Positions 1-9,228 of a stretch of DNA of 64,000 nucleotides are shown piece after piece. Source of the DNA: Clostridiales bacterium (GTDB taxonomy: Bacteria > Bacillota > Clostridia > Saccharofermentanales > Saccharofermentanaceae); the NCBI GenBank assembly GCA_017615755.1, contig JAFZZM010000016.1:1-64000 (forward strand), written 5' to 3'. Under the pieces are notes generated by a model, which worked only from the letters and a program-made list of their open reading frames with translations, was not told where the DNA came from and did no database searches. The translations under genes and the position numbers were made by a program. Position 1 is the first letter of the stretch, and every line of letters begins with the position of its first letter.

Positions 1-905
<905 letters not shown>

Positions 906-949
906 TCAGAAAAAGCGGCGGCCTTCGGTTTTCAGGCTCAACAGTTGTC

Positions 950-977
950 ATTATACAACCACATTTTTGATTTGCAA
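950..977 (-). promoter_or_regulatory. Predicted sigma-A promoter of gdhA
   Basis: On the minus strand, TTGCAA (977-972) and TATAAT (955-950) are separated by 16 bp. This gives a leader of about 110 nt before the gdhA start. The rest of the 834-1280 gap is AT-rich with several TGCAAAAA words and no gene that I can support. Confidence 0.6.
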
Positions 978-1280
978 ATAGGAAAACGGGAATTTTTGCA
1001 AGAAGATAAAAAAACGTTGCAAAAAATGAAGGATTTTTCAAGATGGGCTTTTGCAGGCAGATGATGCTGTAAAGCTAATAGATATCAGGGTGACAATGGT
1101 TTTTGCTTTTTGAAAAGAAAAAAGAATAATGAAATTTCGAAAATGAAATGTTGCAAAAACAAGTTCTTTTGGAGCGCTGGAAAAATGAAAGGAATTTTTT
1201 GTATAAGCCGGTAACGTTTCCGGAAATGAGTTGTTTCACATATGGAAAAGGAAATCAGGGGCAAAGGAGTGGTGAGGATT

Positions 1281-2363
1281 ATGGAAAAGAAAGAGAAGAA
1301 AATGAAAAATGGAAAGCGTGCAAGAGTATTGTTTGTTTTTTGTGTGACCATCGCTTCAGTGATCGTGCTGTGCAGCCTGGGGTGGTGTATACATTATATT
1401 TATTATCTTAAGACTACGACGCTGATTCCGGAACTTCTGGCCGTCGCGCCGAAGGAGGCACAGGATATGGTTTACGGAGACATCGAAGACGGGGAATACT
1501 ATGTGTTGACTCGTGAAGGTACAGTTGTCAAAGACGGGACCGGAACCTATTTGGAGTCCGCCTCATTCGCTTACTTTGATGGGGAAAAAGGAAAGATGTG
1601 GAATTCTGATGCCGGAAGCAAAATGCATAGAGAGGCAGTCCTGGATCTATACAAGCCTTTTGCGAAGGTTCGTGGCAAAGAGGTAACGGACTGGACTTTG
1701 GACATGATGACGTATCCTGTTTATTCTGTGAAGTTTGTTATGCGTGGGGGAAACGGACCTCTCGAGAGACAGACTTTCTGGGGTGTATGGAGCAATGGCT
1801 ATCTGATCACCAACTCGCAAAAGATCTACAAACTGGACTACGATTTTTCCGAGTTTGTGAAAGCCGGTGACACGACGTTTATATATTCTGATGTGGACAA
1901 GGACATGGAGAACAGCATGGTCTGGCCGATCCTGCAACGCACTTCCCGGACCGAAGACGGGACAAGATGGAAAGCGGATGCACTGAAGCCAGGAATCTTC
2001 GATATCGGTGAAATGGAAGGATTGACGATGACAGTCAAGGATGTGGATCTGGAATCGTACCAGAGAACCATCACGATTGAACTCCGGAACGACGGCACAT
2101 CGGATATCAAGTACGGAACGCAGCTTCATATGGAAACGTATGTGGATGGAAAGTGGTATCAGCCCTTGGTCGATCCGACGGGAGCTTCGGTAATCGGTAC
2201 GGACAGTCTTATGAATACGCTTCACCCAGGTGAAACGAAGACAGTCACATATAAGGTGATGGCGTACCAGAATCCGGCGCTGGCGAAGAATCGTGTAGTA
2301 CTTTATGTCTATAAAGATGACGGAAATGGCGGCATCAGGACGCATGTGGCAACAGAAATCTGA
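1281..2363 (+). CDS. Membrane-anchored extracytoplasmic protein, unknown function (paralogue of next gene)
   Basis: The start is set at the ATG at 1281, which has GGAG/TGAGG sequences just upstream; an ATG at 1242 lacks such support. The 360-residue product has a Lys/Arg-rich N-terminus and one transmembrane helix (about residues 14-42), then an extracytoplasmic region. It shares a signature with the following gene: a TYP-(V/I)-Y strand, then FWG..WSNGYL(I/V)T, then a C-terminal segment (YGTQLHMETYVDGKWY) that resembles the Big_14-type bacterial Ig-like fold. The fold call is inference from the GKWY pattern. No catalytic motif is visible. The pair probably forms an operon, with the next start 55 bp downstream. 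Function unknown. Confidence 0.75.
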   Translation: MEKKEKKMKNGKRARVLFVFCVTIASVIVLCSLGWCIHYIYYLKTTTLIPELLAVAPKEAQDMVYGDIEDGEYYVLTREGTVVKDGTGTYLESASFAYFDGEKGKMWNSDAGSKMHREAVLDLYKPFAKVRGKEVTDWTLDMMTYPVYSVKFVMRGGNGPLERQTFWGVWSNGYLITNSQKIYKLDYDFSEFVKAGDTTFIYSDVDKDMENSMVWPILQRTSRTEDGTRWKADALKPGIFDIGEMEGLTMTVKDVDLESYQRTITIELRNDGTSDIKYGTQLHMETYVDGKWYQPLVDPTGASVIGTDSLMNTLHPGETKTVTYKVMAYQNPALAKNRVVLYVYKDDGNGGIRTHVATEI

Positions 2364-2418
2364 ACAAAAGACGGGTTGTAAGGAAAAGGACAAATCACAA
2401 GGAAGAAAGGTGAGGAAA

Positions 2419-3399
2419 ATGATGAAAAAGAACTTGAAAAGAATCCTGGTGCTTGGTATGACGGTGTGCCTGATGTTGGGCACGCCGGCTCTGAGCGGTT
2501 GTAAGAAGTCGAAAAAAGATATCGTGTCTGTGATCTCGGATCTGAAGGCGAAAACGGAAGACGGAAAACACCATTTGCAAGGAAATGTGAGTTCTTTTGA
2601 CGGAAAAGAACTGAAGTACACATCCTTCCATGGGGAGATGAAGTCGTTCGTTGCAGAACTGAGTAAGATCAAGTATGAAAACTGCAATGACTGGGACCCG
2701 GGTAAGGTTACGTATCCGATCTATCATTTCGAACTCGAAACTTTTGATTCGAGTTTTGCGGACAAAGAAATGACGATGGAAGATATGGCGGCCGCTACTA
2801 CTTTCTGGGGAGCATTCTGGTCCAATGGATATCTGGTCACCAGTGACGGTGATGCGTATAAGTGCAGTTTTGATTTTGCTGCGGTAACGAAGGATATGGA
2901 AGATCTGGTCACTTTCGGTTCGAAAATCGAGCTGATGCAAGTTTACGAGCGTATGAGTGCTCTCTGGAATGGCAAGTGGTACAAGGAGAATATGCAGACT
3001 CTGGACGAGTATCTTGCTTGCACTTATGACGGGGAACAGACGATCAGTAAGGCCGATGGCTGGAATGCGAAGTTTAAGTCGAGAAAAAATAATGAAGTCA
3101 CGATTACTCTCAAGAATACTGATTGTGAGGGCAATGGTGATGACTGGCCGGGAATCGGCTATGGCAAACATTTCGGACCGGTCTTCGTGAAGATCGATGG
3201 AACGTGGTATCGTGTTCCATGGGATGTGTCTCTGGGAAATGTAGCATATACCACCGAAGGATCCACGTTGGTAAAAGGAGCCGGCGATGATGTTACCAGT
3301 GTCGTCGGATATCTTCCGAAAGGCGAGTATGCCGCATACGTAAATGTTGCAAAAAATACCGGCGTGTTCGAATATGACCTGGCAGAATTTACGGTCTGA
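2419..3399 (+). CDS. Lipoprotein, unknown function (paralogue of preceding gene)
   Basis: The start at 2419 follows AAAGGTGAGGAAA. The first ~28 residues are a lipoprotein signal peptide ending in the lipobox LSGC, so the mature protein is predicted to be lipid-anchored on the outer face of the membrane. The 326-residue product repeats the architecture of its upstream neighbour: TYPIYHFELE, FWGAFWSNGYLVTS and a C-terminal VKIDGTWYRVPW segment that looks like the same Ig-like domain. The two genes are tandem paralogues whose anchoring has diverged (transmembrane helix against lipid). It ends 5 bp before the convergent nspC stop with no obvious terminator between them. Function unknown. Confidence 0.75.
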   Translation: MMKKNLKRILVLGMTVCLMLGTPALSGCKKSKKDIVSVISDLKAKTEDGKHHLQGNVSSFDGKELKYTSFHGEMKSFVAELSKIKYENCNDWDPGKVTYPIYHFELETFDSSFADKEMTMEDMAAATTFWGAFWSNGYLVTSDGDAYKCSFDFAAVTKDMEDLVTFGSKIELMQVYERMSALWNGKWYKENMQTLDEYLACTYDGEQTISKADGWNAKFKSRKNNEVTITLKNTDCEGNGDDWPGIGYGKHFGPVFVKIDGTWYRVPWDVSLGNVAYTTEGSTLVKGAGDDVTSVVGYLPKGEYAAYVNVAKNTGVFEYDLAEFTV

Positions 3400-3404
3400 T
3401 TTGG

Positions 3405-4595
3405 TTACAGACGTTCCTTGAAATCCTCGTAGGAGAATTCTTTGATACAGGTGGCGTTTCCGTCTTCTTCCAGAAGCCAGATCGAGGGCAGCGGCATACC
3501 GTTGAAGGTGTTGTCTTTTACCATCGTGTACATGGCCATATCCTGGAAATAGAGGCGGTCGCCGACCTTGAGCGGTTCATCAAAAGAGAAGTCGCCGATG
3601 ACGTCGCCGGCAAGACAGGTGTTGCCGGCCAGACGATATGTATATGGTTTTTCTCCTGCTTCGAAACCATCTTTAAGCGGAGGACGGTAGGGCATCTCGA
3701 GAACATCCGGCATATGGCATGCTGCGGAAACATCGGCAATGGCGATCTGCATACCGTTGTTTACGATATCCAGAACGGTGCCGACGAGATATCCGGCATC
3801 GATCGCCACGGCTTCACCGGGCTCCAGATATACTGTTACATTGAACTTTTCCGATAACCTCTTTACTTCGGAGATCAATCCTTCGCGGTCGTAATCTTCC
3901 TTTGTGATGTGATGACCGCCGCCCAGATTCAACCACTGGATCTGCGGTAAGGAGAGCAGGTCTCCGAAGTTCTTTTCGATGACTTTTATGGTACGGGAAA
4001 GCGGCCCGAATCCCTGCTCACAGTGTGTGTGAAAGTGAAGACCGGATATTCCGGTAAGGAGCGTGCTGTCGAGCTCCATCGCCTGGTCGAGGTCAGCGCG
4101 GAGAATGCCCAGACGCGAGCCTTTCACGCAGGGGTTATAGATGTCGGTCTCGATCTCGGAATACTCCGGGTTGATACGAAGGCCGCAGGAAGGATGCGAG
4201 TCGCCGGTGCTTGCTCGAAAAGCTTCGATGCGTTCTTTGTGTGTCTTCCATTGTGTGATCGAATTGAAGATGATGTGATCGCAGATGGGGAGAAGCTTCT
4301 CCATATCTTCTGCGGTGAAAGCCGGAGCGTAGACGTGAGTTTCTTTGCCAAACGGCTTTCCCATCTCTTCATAACCAAGACGGGCTTCGCAGTAACCACT
4401 TGCGGTAGTGCCGCTCAGATACTTCGCCAGTTCCGGGTAGGTTGCATAGCAGGAAAACGCCTTCTGCGCCAGAAGGATATGCGCGCCGGAACGCTCTGCG
4501 ACATCCTTGAGGATCGAGGCGTTATGGCGCAAGGCCTTCATGTCGACGACAAAAGCCGGTGTCGGGATCTGTTCTAAAGTGCGTCTGTCCTGCAT
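3405..4595 (-). CDS. nspC: Carboxynorspermidine/carboxyspermidine decarboxylase
   Basis: PLP-dependent fold-type III enzyme that decarboxylates carboxyspermidine to spermidine, the last step of the aspartate-semialdehyde route. At 396 residues it has the family length. Visible family features are the N-terminal TPAFVVD strand, the PLP-lysine region (ILLAQKAFSCYA, about residue 45), HFHTHCEQGF, the glycine-rich LNLGGGHHITKEDYD phosphate-binding segment, and the C-terminal GNTCLAGDVIGDF with the active-site cysteine. It is the last gene of the minus-strand polyamine block, 13 bp downstream of the dehydrogenase that makes its substrate. The ATG has an AGAGG site upstream. Confidence 0.93.
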   Translation of the reverse strand: MQDRRTLEQIPTPAFVVDMKALRHNASILKDVAERSGAHILLAQKAFSCYATYPELAKYLSGTTASGYCEARLGYEEMGKPFGKETHVYAPAFTAEDMEKLLPICDHIIFNSITQWKTHKERIEAFRASTGDSHPSCGLRINPEYSEIETDIYNPCVKGSRLGILRADLDQAMELDSTLLTGISGLHFHTHCEQGFGPLSRTIKVIEKNFGDLLSLPQIQWLNLGGGHHITKEDYDREGLISEVKRLSEKFNVTVYLEPGEAVAIDAGYLVGTVLDIVNNGMQIAIADVSAACHMPDVLEMPYRPPLKDGFEAGEKPYTYRLAGNTCLAGDVIGDFSFDEPLKVGDRLYFQDMAMYTMVKDNTFNGMPLPSIWLLEEDGNATCIKEFSYEDFKERL

Positions 4596-4608
4596 AGCTT
4601 ACCTCTGC

Positions 4609-5811
4609 TTACTCGACTTCTACCGGGTTGAAGTCTTCGATCCACGGCAGGCCCCACTTATTGAGTGCGTCCATGAACGGATCCGGATCGAACTCTTCGA
4701 TGTTGTATACACCCGGTCGCTTCCATTCACCGGTCATGATGAGCATCGCGCCGATCATGGCAGGTACGCCTGTGGTGTAGGAGATGGCCTGGGAGCCGAC
4801 CTCTTTGTAGCATTCCTGATGGTCGCATACATTGTAGAGGTAATACTTCTTTTCCTTGCCGTCTTTCTTGCCCTTGAAGATGCAGCCGATGTTGGTCTTG
4901 CCGACTGTTCTCGGACCGAGTGTTGCCGGATCCGGGAGCATGAACTTCAGGAACTGGAGCGGAACGATCTCGTGGCCTTCGTAGATGACCGGCTCGATGG
5001 ATGTCATGCCGACGTTTTCGAGGCACTTGAGGTGAGTCAGATAGCTCTGGCCGAATGTCATGAAGAAGCGGATGCGCTTGATGCCTGGGATGTTTTTGCC
5101 CAAGGACTCGAGCTCTTCGTGGTGGAGAAGATACATATCTTTCTCGCCGACCTGATCGAAGTTGTAGACTCTCTTGATCTCCATCGGTTCGGTCTCGACC
5201 CACTTACCATCTTCCCAGTAGCTGCCCTTTGCAGAAACTTCACGGATGTTGATTTCCGGGTTGAAGTTTGTCGCAAACGGATAACCGTGGTCACCGCCGT
5301 TGCAGTCGAGAATATCGATGTAGTTGATCTCGTCGAACTGGTGCTTCAGTGCATAAGCGGAGAATACGCCTGTAACACCCGGGTCAAAGCCGGAGCCGAG
5401 AAGGGCGGTGATACCGGCTTCCTTAAAACGGTCGTGGTAGGCCCACTGCCACTTGTACTCGAACTTTGCCGTGTCGACCGGCTCGTAGTTTGCTGTATCT
5501 ACATAAGGAGTCTTGGTTGCCAGGCATGCATCCATGATGGTGAGATCCTGATAAGGAAGTGCCAGGTTCAAGCAGACATCCGGCTTGAATTCTTCCATGA
5601 TCGCCACAAGCTCCGGTACCTTATCTGCATCTACCTGTCTTGTGTGGATGATCGTCTTCGTTGTTGGCTGAAGTTTCTCCTTCAGCGCATCACACTTGCT
5701 GAGTGTTCTGCTTGCGATCATGATCTCCGTGAAGACCTCGCTGTTCTGACAACATTTAGCGATAGCAACCGATGCTACGCCGCCACAACCAATGATAAGT
5801 GCTTTTCCCAT
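4609..5811 (-). CDS. Carboxynorspermidine/carboxyspermidine dehydrogenase (saccharopine dehydrogenase family)
   Basis: NADPH-dependent reductive condensation of putrescine (or diaminopropane) with aspartate semialdehyde, giving carboxyspermidine. The 400-residue protein starts with a Rossmann nucleotide-binding motif (ALIIGCGGVASVAIAKC, residues 4-20) and keeps the saccharopine dehydrogenase landmarks LNLALPYQDLTIMDAC, YVDTANYEP and ALLGSGFDPGVTGVFSAYA. The pairing with nspC directly downstream makes the carboxynorspermidine dehydrogenase assignment much more likely than lysine metabolism. AAGGAG sits 8 bp before the ATG. The symbol lys1 is often attached to this family in databases but is misleading here, so it is left blank. 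Confidence 0.9.
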   Translation of the reverse strand: MGKALIIGCGGVASVAIAKCCQNSEVFTEIMIASRTLSKCDALKEKLQPTTKTIIHTRQVDADKVPELVAIMEEFKPDVCLNLALPYQDLTIMDACLATKTPYVDTANYEPVDTAKFEYKWQWAYHDRFKEAGITALLGSGFDPGVTGVFSAYALKHQFDEINYIDILDCNGGDHGYPFATNFNPEINIREVSAKGSYWEDGKWVETEPMEIKRVYNFDQVGEKDMYLLHHEELESLGKNIPGIKRIRFFMTFGQSYLTHLKCLENVGMTSIEPVIYEGHEIVPLQFLKFMLPDPATLGPRTVGKTNIGCIFKGKKDGKEKKYYLYNVCDHQECYKEVGSQAISYTTGVPAMIGAMLIMTGEWKRPGVYNIEEFDPDPFMDALNKWGLPWIEDFNPVEVE

Positions 5812-5857
5812 AGTTTTATCTCCTTTTCTATTTGTTTTCTGGTCCAGGGACCGTCTG

Positions 5858-6724
5858 TCATTTTCCGTATTTCATGATCAAGGTCTCCCGCAGGATCTTG
5901 AGAGCCAGCGCTGTGCTGCATCCGCTCTGATCGTAAGGCGGGGAGAGCTCCACAAAGTCCATGCCGACGAGGTTGATGTCCTTAAGCTGCATCAGACAGG
6001 TCCGAAGTTCCTCGAAGGAAAGTCCGCCGGCTTCCGGAGTACCGGTGCCCGGGAACTCGCGGGGATCCAGTACGTCCAGATCCACGGTCAGGTAAACCGG
6101 GACGGGTTCTTTTGAAAGCTTGAGAAGGGCCAGAACTTCGTCGAAGTTGTCGGCTCTGAAGCGTTCCATCTTCGTGTGGGTCTTGGCAAACTCAAACTCT
6201 TCTTTCGTGCCGGATCTTATGCCGAACTGGTAGATCCGGTCGTCGCCCACGATATCGTGGATGCGGCGGATCACGCAGGCGTGCGAGAGTTTAGATCCGA
6301 TATAGTCTTCTCTAAGATCGCAGTGTGCGTCAAAGTGCAGTACGACAACGTCCGGATATTTTTCTGCGATGGCGCGGAAGGTGCCGAGGCTGACCAGGTG
6401 TTCACCGCCGAGCATGATCGGGAGTTTCCCGTCTTTTAAGATCTGTCTTGTTTCTTCCTCGATAAGTTTCAGTGCAGCTTCGGCGTCTCCGAAAGGAAGA
6501 TCCAGATCACCGGAATCACAGATCGGTGCATCTTCCAGATCTTTGTCCTGGTAAGGGCTGAAGGACTCCAGCCCGATGCTCTCGTTTCGCATGGCCGAGG
6601 GGCCGAATCTTGTTCCCGGACGGAAAGAGGTGGTCCCGTCAAAAGGGGCGCCGAAGAGTACGGCTTTGGCATCTTCGTAGGAACAGTTCAGGGCGAAGAA
6701 GTTTTTCTCGATGCGGTCGATCAT
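5858..6724 (-). CDS. speB: Agmatinase
   Basis: Mn-dependent ureohydrolase that splits agmatine into putrescine and urea. The 288-residue protein has all the arginase/agmatinase metal motifs in order: GGEH (about residue 105), HFDAHCDLR (about 129), and VDLDVLDPREFPGTGTPEAGG (about 215). The N-terminal GAPFDGTTSFRPGTRFGP segment is typical of SpeB. Its ATG overlaps the speE stop by 4 bp (ATGA), which implies translational coupling. It takes agmatine from the upstream arginine decarboxylase and supplies putrescine to both spermidine routes in this block. Confidence 0.95.
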   Translation of the reverse strand: MIDRIEKNFFALNCSYEDAKAVLFGAPFDGTTSFRPGTRFGPSAMRNESIGLESFSPYQDKDLEDAPICDSGDLDLPFGDAEAALKLIEEETRQILKDGKLPIMLGGEHLVSLGTFRAIAEKYPDVVVLHFDAHCDLREDYIGSKLSHACVIRRIHDIVGDDRIYQFGIRSGTKEEFEFAKTHTKMERFRADNFDEVLALLKLSKEPVPVYLTVDLDVLDPREFPGTGTPEAGGLSFEELRTCLMQLKDINLVGMDFVELSPPYDQSGCSTALALKILRETLIMKYGK

Positions 6725-7620
6725 GCTTTTTCACCTCCCAGTGTATTCGTTGTATCGTTGTTCGGAAGCTCTTCCATCGCTTCCAGAAGTTTTTGCACGT
6801 AGTTCGGAAGTGCAAAAGCACCGCGGTGCAGGTTGGTGTTGTAATACTTAGTTTCAATGCCAAGTGCTTTCCACTCGGAAGCACGCATATCCTTGACCGG
6901 ATGGTATTTCTTCGAGGCGAAGCCGAAGAGCCAGTGACCGGAGGGGTAGGTAGGAATGTGGGCCTGGTATACGCGGCAGATCGGGAAGTTTGCGTGGATG
7001 CGCTTGTGCGCACGTTGCATGGCTCTTGCGTCATTGGCGTAGAAGGGGCTTTCGTTCTGGTTGACCATGATGCCGTCTTCTTTGAGTGCAGTGTAGCAGT
7101 TGCCGTAGAATTCTTTGGTGAAGAGGCCTTCACCCGGGCCGAACGGGTCGGTGGAGTCAACGAGGATCAGGTCATATTCGTCTTCATGATGGCGGACATA
7201 TTTGAGACCGTCTTCGAAGTGACACTGTACTCTCGGATCATCGAAACCACAGGCCGTGAAGGGGAGATATTCCTTGGCGACCTTTACGACTTCTTCGTCG
7301 ATCTCGACTACATCGATGTGCTCGATGGAATCGTATCTTGTAAGTTCGCGGACCACGCCACCGTCGCCAGCGCCGATGACCAGTACCTTCTTGACGTTCG
7401 GGTGTACGCACATCGGAACGTGTGCCAACATCTCGTGGTAGATGAACTCATCTTTCTGGGTGAGCATCATGTAACCATCGAGTGTGAGGAAACGTCCGAA
7501 TTCCGGTGATTCGAAAACATCGATCTGCTGGAAATCGCTTTTGCCACTATATAACTGCTTGTCGACCTTGATCGCAAGCTTGACGTGCGGGGTATGAAAT
7601 TCAGAAAACCAAAGATCCAT
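6721..7620 (-). CDS. speE: Spermidine synthase (putrescine aminopropyltransferase)
   Basis: Transfers aminopropyl from decarboxylated SAM to putrescine, giving spermidine and methylthioadenosine. The start is the ATG at 7620 (MDLWFSEFHTPHVKLAIKV), the canonical SpeE N-terminus; the reading frame stays open upstream to 7773, but those residues are not SpeE-like. Motifs are LDGYMMLTQKDEFIYHEMLAHVP, the SAM-fold VLVIGAGDGGVVREL (about residue 78), VVEIDEEVV, LILVDSTDPFGPGEGLF (about 155) and the C-terminal YNTNLHRGAFALPNYV. It is 299 residues long. It leads the downstream half of the polyamine block (speE-speB-dehydrogenase-nspC). The best purine-rich site (AAGGAG) lies about 15 bp upstream, which is rather far. 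Confidence 0.95.
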   Translation of the reverse strand: MDLWFSEFHTPHVKLAIKVDKQLYSGKSDFQQIDVFESPEFGRFLTLDGYMMLTQKDEFIYHEMLAHVPMCVHPNVKKVLVIGAGDGGVVRELTRYDSIEHIDVVEIDEEVVKVAKEYLPFTACGFDDPRVQCHFEDGLKYVRHHEDEYDLILVDSTDPFGPGEGLFTKEFYGNCYTALKEDGIMVNQNESPFYANDARAMQRAHKRIHANFPICRVYQAHIPTYPSGHWLFGFASKKYHPVKDMRASEWKALGIETKYYNTNLHRGAFALPNYVQKLLEAMEELPNNDTTNTLGGEKA

Positions 7621-7708
7621 AGGCTTCGTCTCTTGCTCCTTCGTTAATCTGGCCGCTCCGGAGAAAGGCGCCGAGAAGACTTGACGGGCAAGTGCTTTTC
7701 GGGCGGGA

Positions 7709-7734
7709 CCACGGCAGGGATTTGACGGCCGTGG
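7709..7734 (-). promoter_or_regulatory. Hairpin in the speE upstream region
   Basis: CCACGGC (7709-7715) pairs exactly with GCCGTGG (7728-7734) around a 12-nt loop, about 90 bp upstream of speE and with no T-run after it on the minus strand. It could be a leader structure. No clean -35/-10 pair for speE was found nearby, although the 7735-7790 stretch is AT-rich. Confidence 0.35.
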
Positions 7735-7916
7735 CTCGGAGCCGACACATATATAATACCACCATATAATCAATGGGTATAATGCAACCTCGAGGAAGAT
7801 GGGGTATGTATTTCCATAAAAAACTGCTTCGCGGGGTGGCGATTGGGATGGAAAGTGCGATTTGGGGGCTGTGTGAGGAGTGAAAATGGAGTTCTTTTGC
7901 TACGAAGAGGGGCGCC

Positions 7917-8218
7917 GTTCTATAAGATAAGAAAAAAGGTCAGTTTTATAGCACTAAAATTTTTCGCAAGTTCTATAAAATCGTCGAAAATGTCTATCTT
8001 ATAGCACTCTTTCAAGCTTAGTGTTCTATAAGAATGAAGAAATTGTCGGTTTTATAGAACTGCCGAGACAAAAATGTTCTATAAGATGGCTCAAAATATC
8101 GGTTTTATAGAACGGGCAGTCCAAATCCGTGCTATAAGATAACTCAAAATATCAATCTTATAGAATGAACAGGTCAAATCTGTGCTATAAGACAACACTT
8201 TTTGCAGTTTTATAGAAC
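7917..8218. repeat. Six-unit 53-bp periodic array of inverted 11-bp half-sites
   Basis: Units start at 7917, 7970, 8023, 8076, 8129 and 8182, every interval being exactly 53 bp. Each unit is 38 bp (the last 37) followed by 15 bp. A unit opens with a half-site of consensus GT(T/G)CTATAA(G/A)A and closes with its inverse, 15-16 bp apart. The twelve half-sites alternate in orientation with centres 26-27 bp apart, and the core CTATAA is present in all twelve. The 14-16-bp interiors and 15-bp separators are only loosely similar; the interior CTCAAAATATC is shared by units 4 and 5. The array ends 14 bp from the stop codon of the minus-strand gene at 8233. It is AT-rich and unlike the flanking genes. 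It is not a CRISPR: the separators are too short and the unit interior varies. Confidence 0.93.
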
Positions 8219-8232
8219 TGAATCCCAATCCA

Positions 8233-9033
8233 CTAATTAATCCAGAAGATTTTCTTTATTGTTTCCCGGAACTGGTGAACATTGAAAGGGTGCTTCGCAG
8301 TCTCAAAGGTCAGGATGAGATTCTTTCCGACGTAGATTCCGTTTTCTTCATACTCGCGGAGTTTCTTGATATTCCGGTTTACATATCCTTCCTCGTCCAT
8401 GAGTCCGAGATGCTCGTGGTAGATCGTCATACGACGAGGGGCGTGATAAAGGGTAAAATCAGGAGCTTTGGTCGTTCCATCTTCCAAAGTCAATTCGCAT
8501 TCATAGCGATACGGGATTCCGAGTTCGAAGTAAGTGTCAGCCTGCATCAGTTCGGATTTGGAGCGGACCATCTCACCACGTCTTGTTTTGAAGACTTTTT
8601 CTTCCGGTTTGTATGTGCTGGTCGTAAAAGGTTGGGAGAGCCATGTTTGCGTGCATACTTCATTACTGGCCATATATGGAGTAACCAGAGTTTGTCTTGA
8701 ATGATTCAGTAATGAATAAAGGGATTCTGCACTATGAACACCAAGCTTGTGAATACACTTGTTGATGATATCCAGTTCCTGCCGTGCCTCGTCAATAAAC
8801 TGTTTAGCGTAGTCTTTCTGGGCAAGCTGTGCTGCCAGGTTTGTATTGTTGGAATGAATATAGGTTCCCCTGGTATCACCGGTTTGAGTAACATGATAAA
8901 AAAGTGATTTGTCACTTCGGTTCTGAATCCGCAACCTTCCTTCCGGCGCTTTCTGCAGAAACGCTTCCGCATTCCGGATTGCCTTCTCCAGCCTTTGTTT
9001 CCGAGCTTCTAATTCTAAAAACAACCCGTTCAT
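8233..9033 (-). CDS. Hypothetical protein with PD-(D/E)XK-like nuclease motifs
   Basis: The start is the ATG at 9033, six bases after GGGAGG. The 266-residue product has an N-terminal coiled-coil-like stretch (residues 1-30), a middle region (EGRLRIQNRSDKSLFYHV, then LAAQLAQKDYAKQFIDEA) and a C-terminal domain. That domain holds MVRSKSELMQADTYFELGIPYRYE, then KAPDFTLYHA, then MTIYHEHLGLMDEEGY. The spacing E ... PD ... E-x-H resembles the restriction-endonuclease fold, with His in place of the usual Lys. I have the impression that proteins of this architecture are common, unnamed, in Clostridia. The gene interrupts the polyamine block and runs straight into the 53-bp array. Function unknown; nuclease activity is inference from the motif pattern. 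Confidence 0.7.
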   Translation of the reverse strand: MNGLFLELEARKQRLEKAIRNAEAFLQKAPEGRLRIQNRSDKSLFYHVTQTGDTRGTYIHSNNTNLAAQLAQKDYAKQFIDEARQELDIINKCIHKLGVHSAESLYSLLNHSRQTLVTPYMASNEVCTQTWLSQPFTTSTYKPEEKVFKTRRGEMVRSKSELMQADTYFELGIPYRYECELTLEDGTTKAPDFTLYHAPRRMTIYHEHLGLMDEEGYVNRNIKKLREYEENGIYVGKNLILTFETAKHPFNVHQFRETIKKIFWIN

Positions 9034-9191
9034 GCGAACCTCCCGACAATACAAAAATATGTTGTGAGATTAATTGAACATGGTCTTGGAACGAAAGTCT
9101 AGATGATATAGTAACAATTTCACTTTTTCTTTGAAAAATGCGAAACTTTATGCAGAAGAGCTTTCGGCGCCAAAAGCACCCGCTTCGCATT

Positions 9192-9223
9192 AAAAATCCC
9201 GAAGCGGCAAACCATTTCGGGAC
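9192..9223 (-). terminator. Intrinsic terminator after speA
   Basis: On the minus strand TCCCGAA pairs with TTCGGGA, followed by TTTTTAA. It sits just beyond the arginine decarboxylase stop codon and separates speD-speA from the rest of the polyamine block. Confidence 0.8.
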
Positions 9224-9228
9224 TCTGT

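Noticed and set aside
7917..8218. Series of RNA hairpins or tandem terminators
   Set aside because: Arms contain uncompensated mismatches in four of six units and there are no T-runs; a DNA-level explanation fits better.
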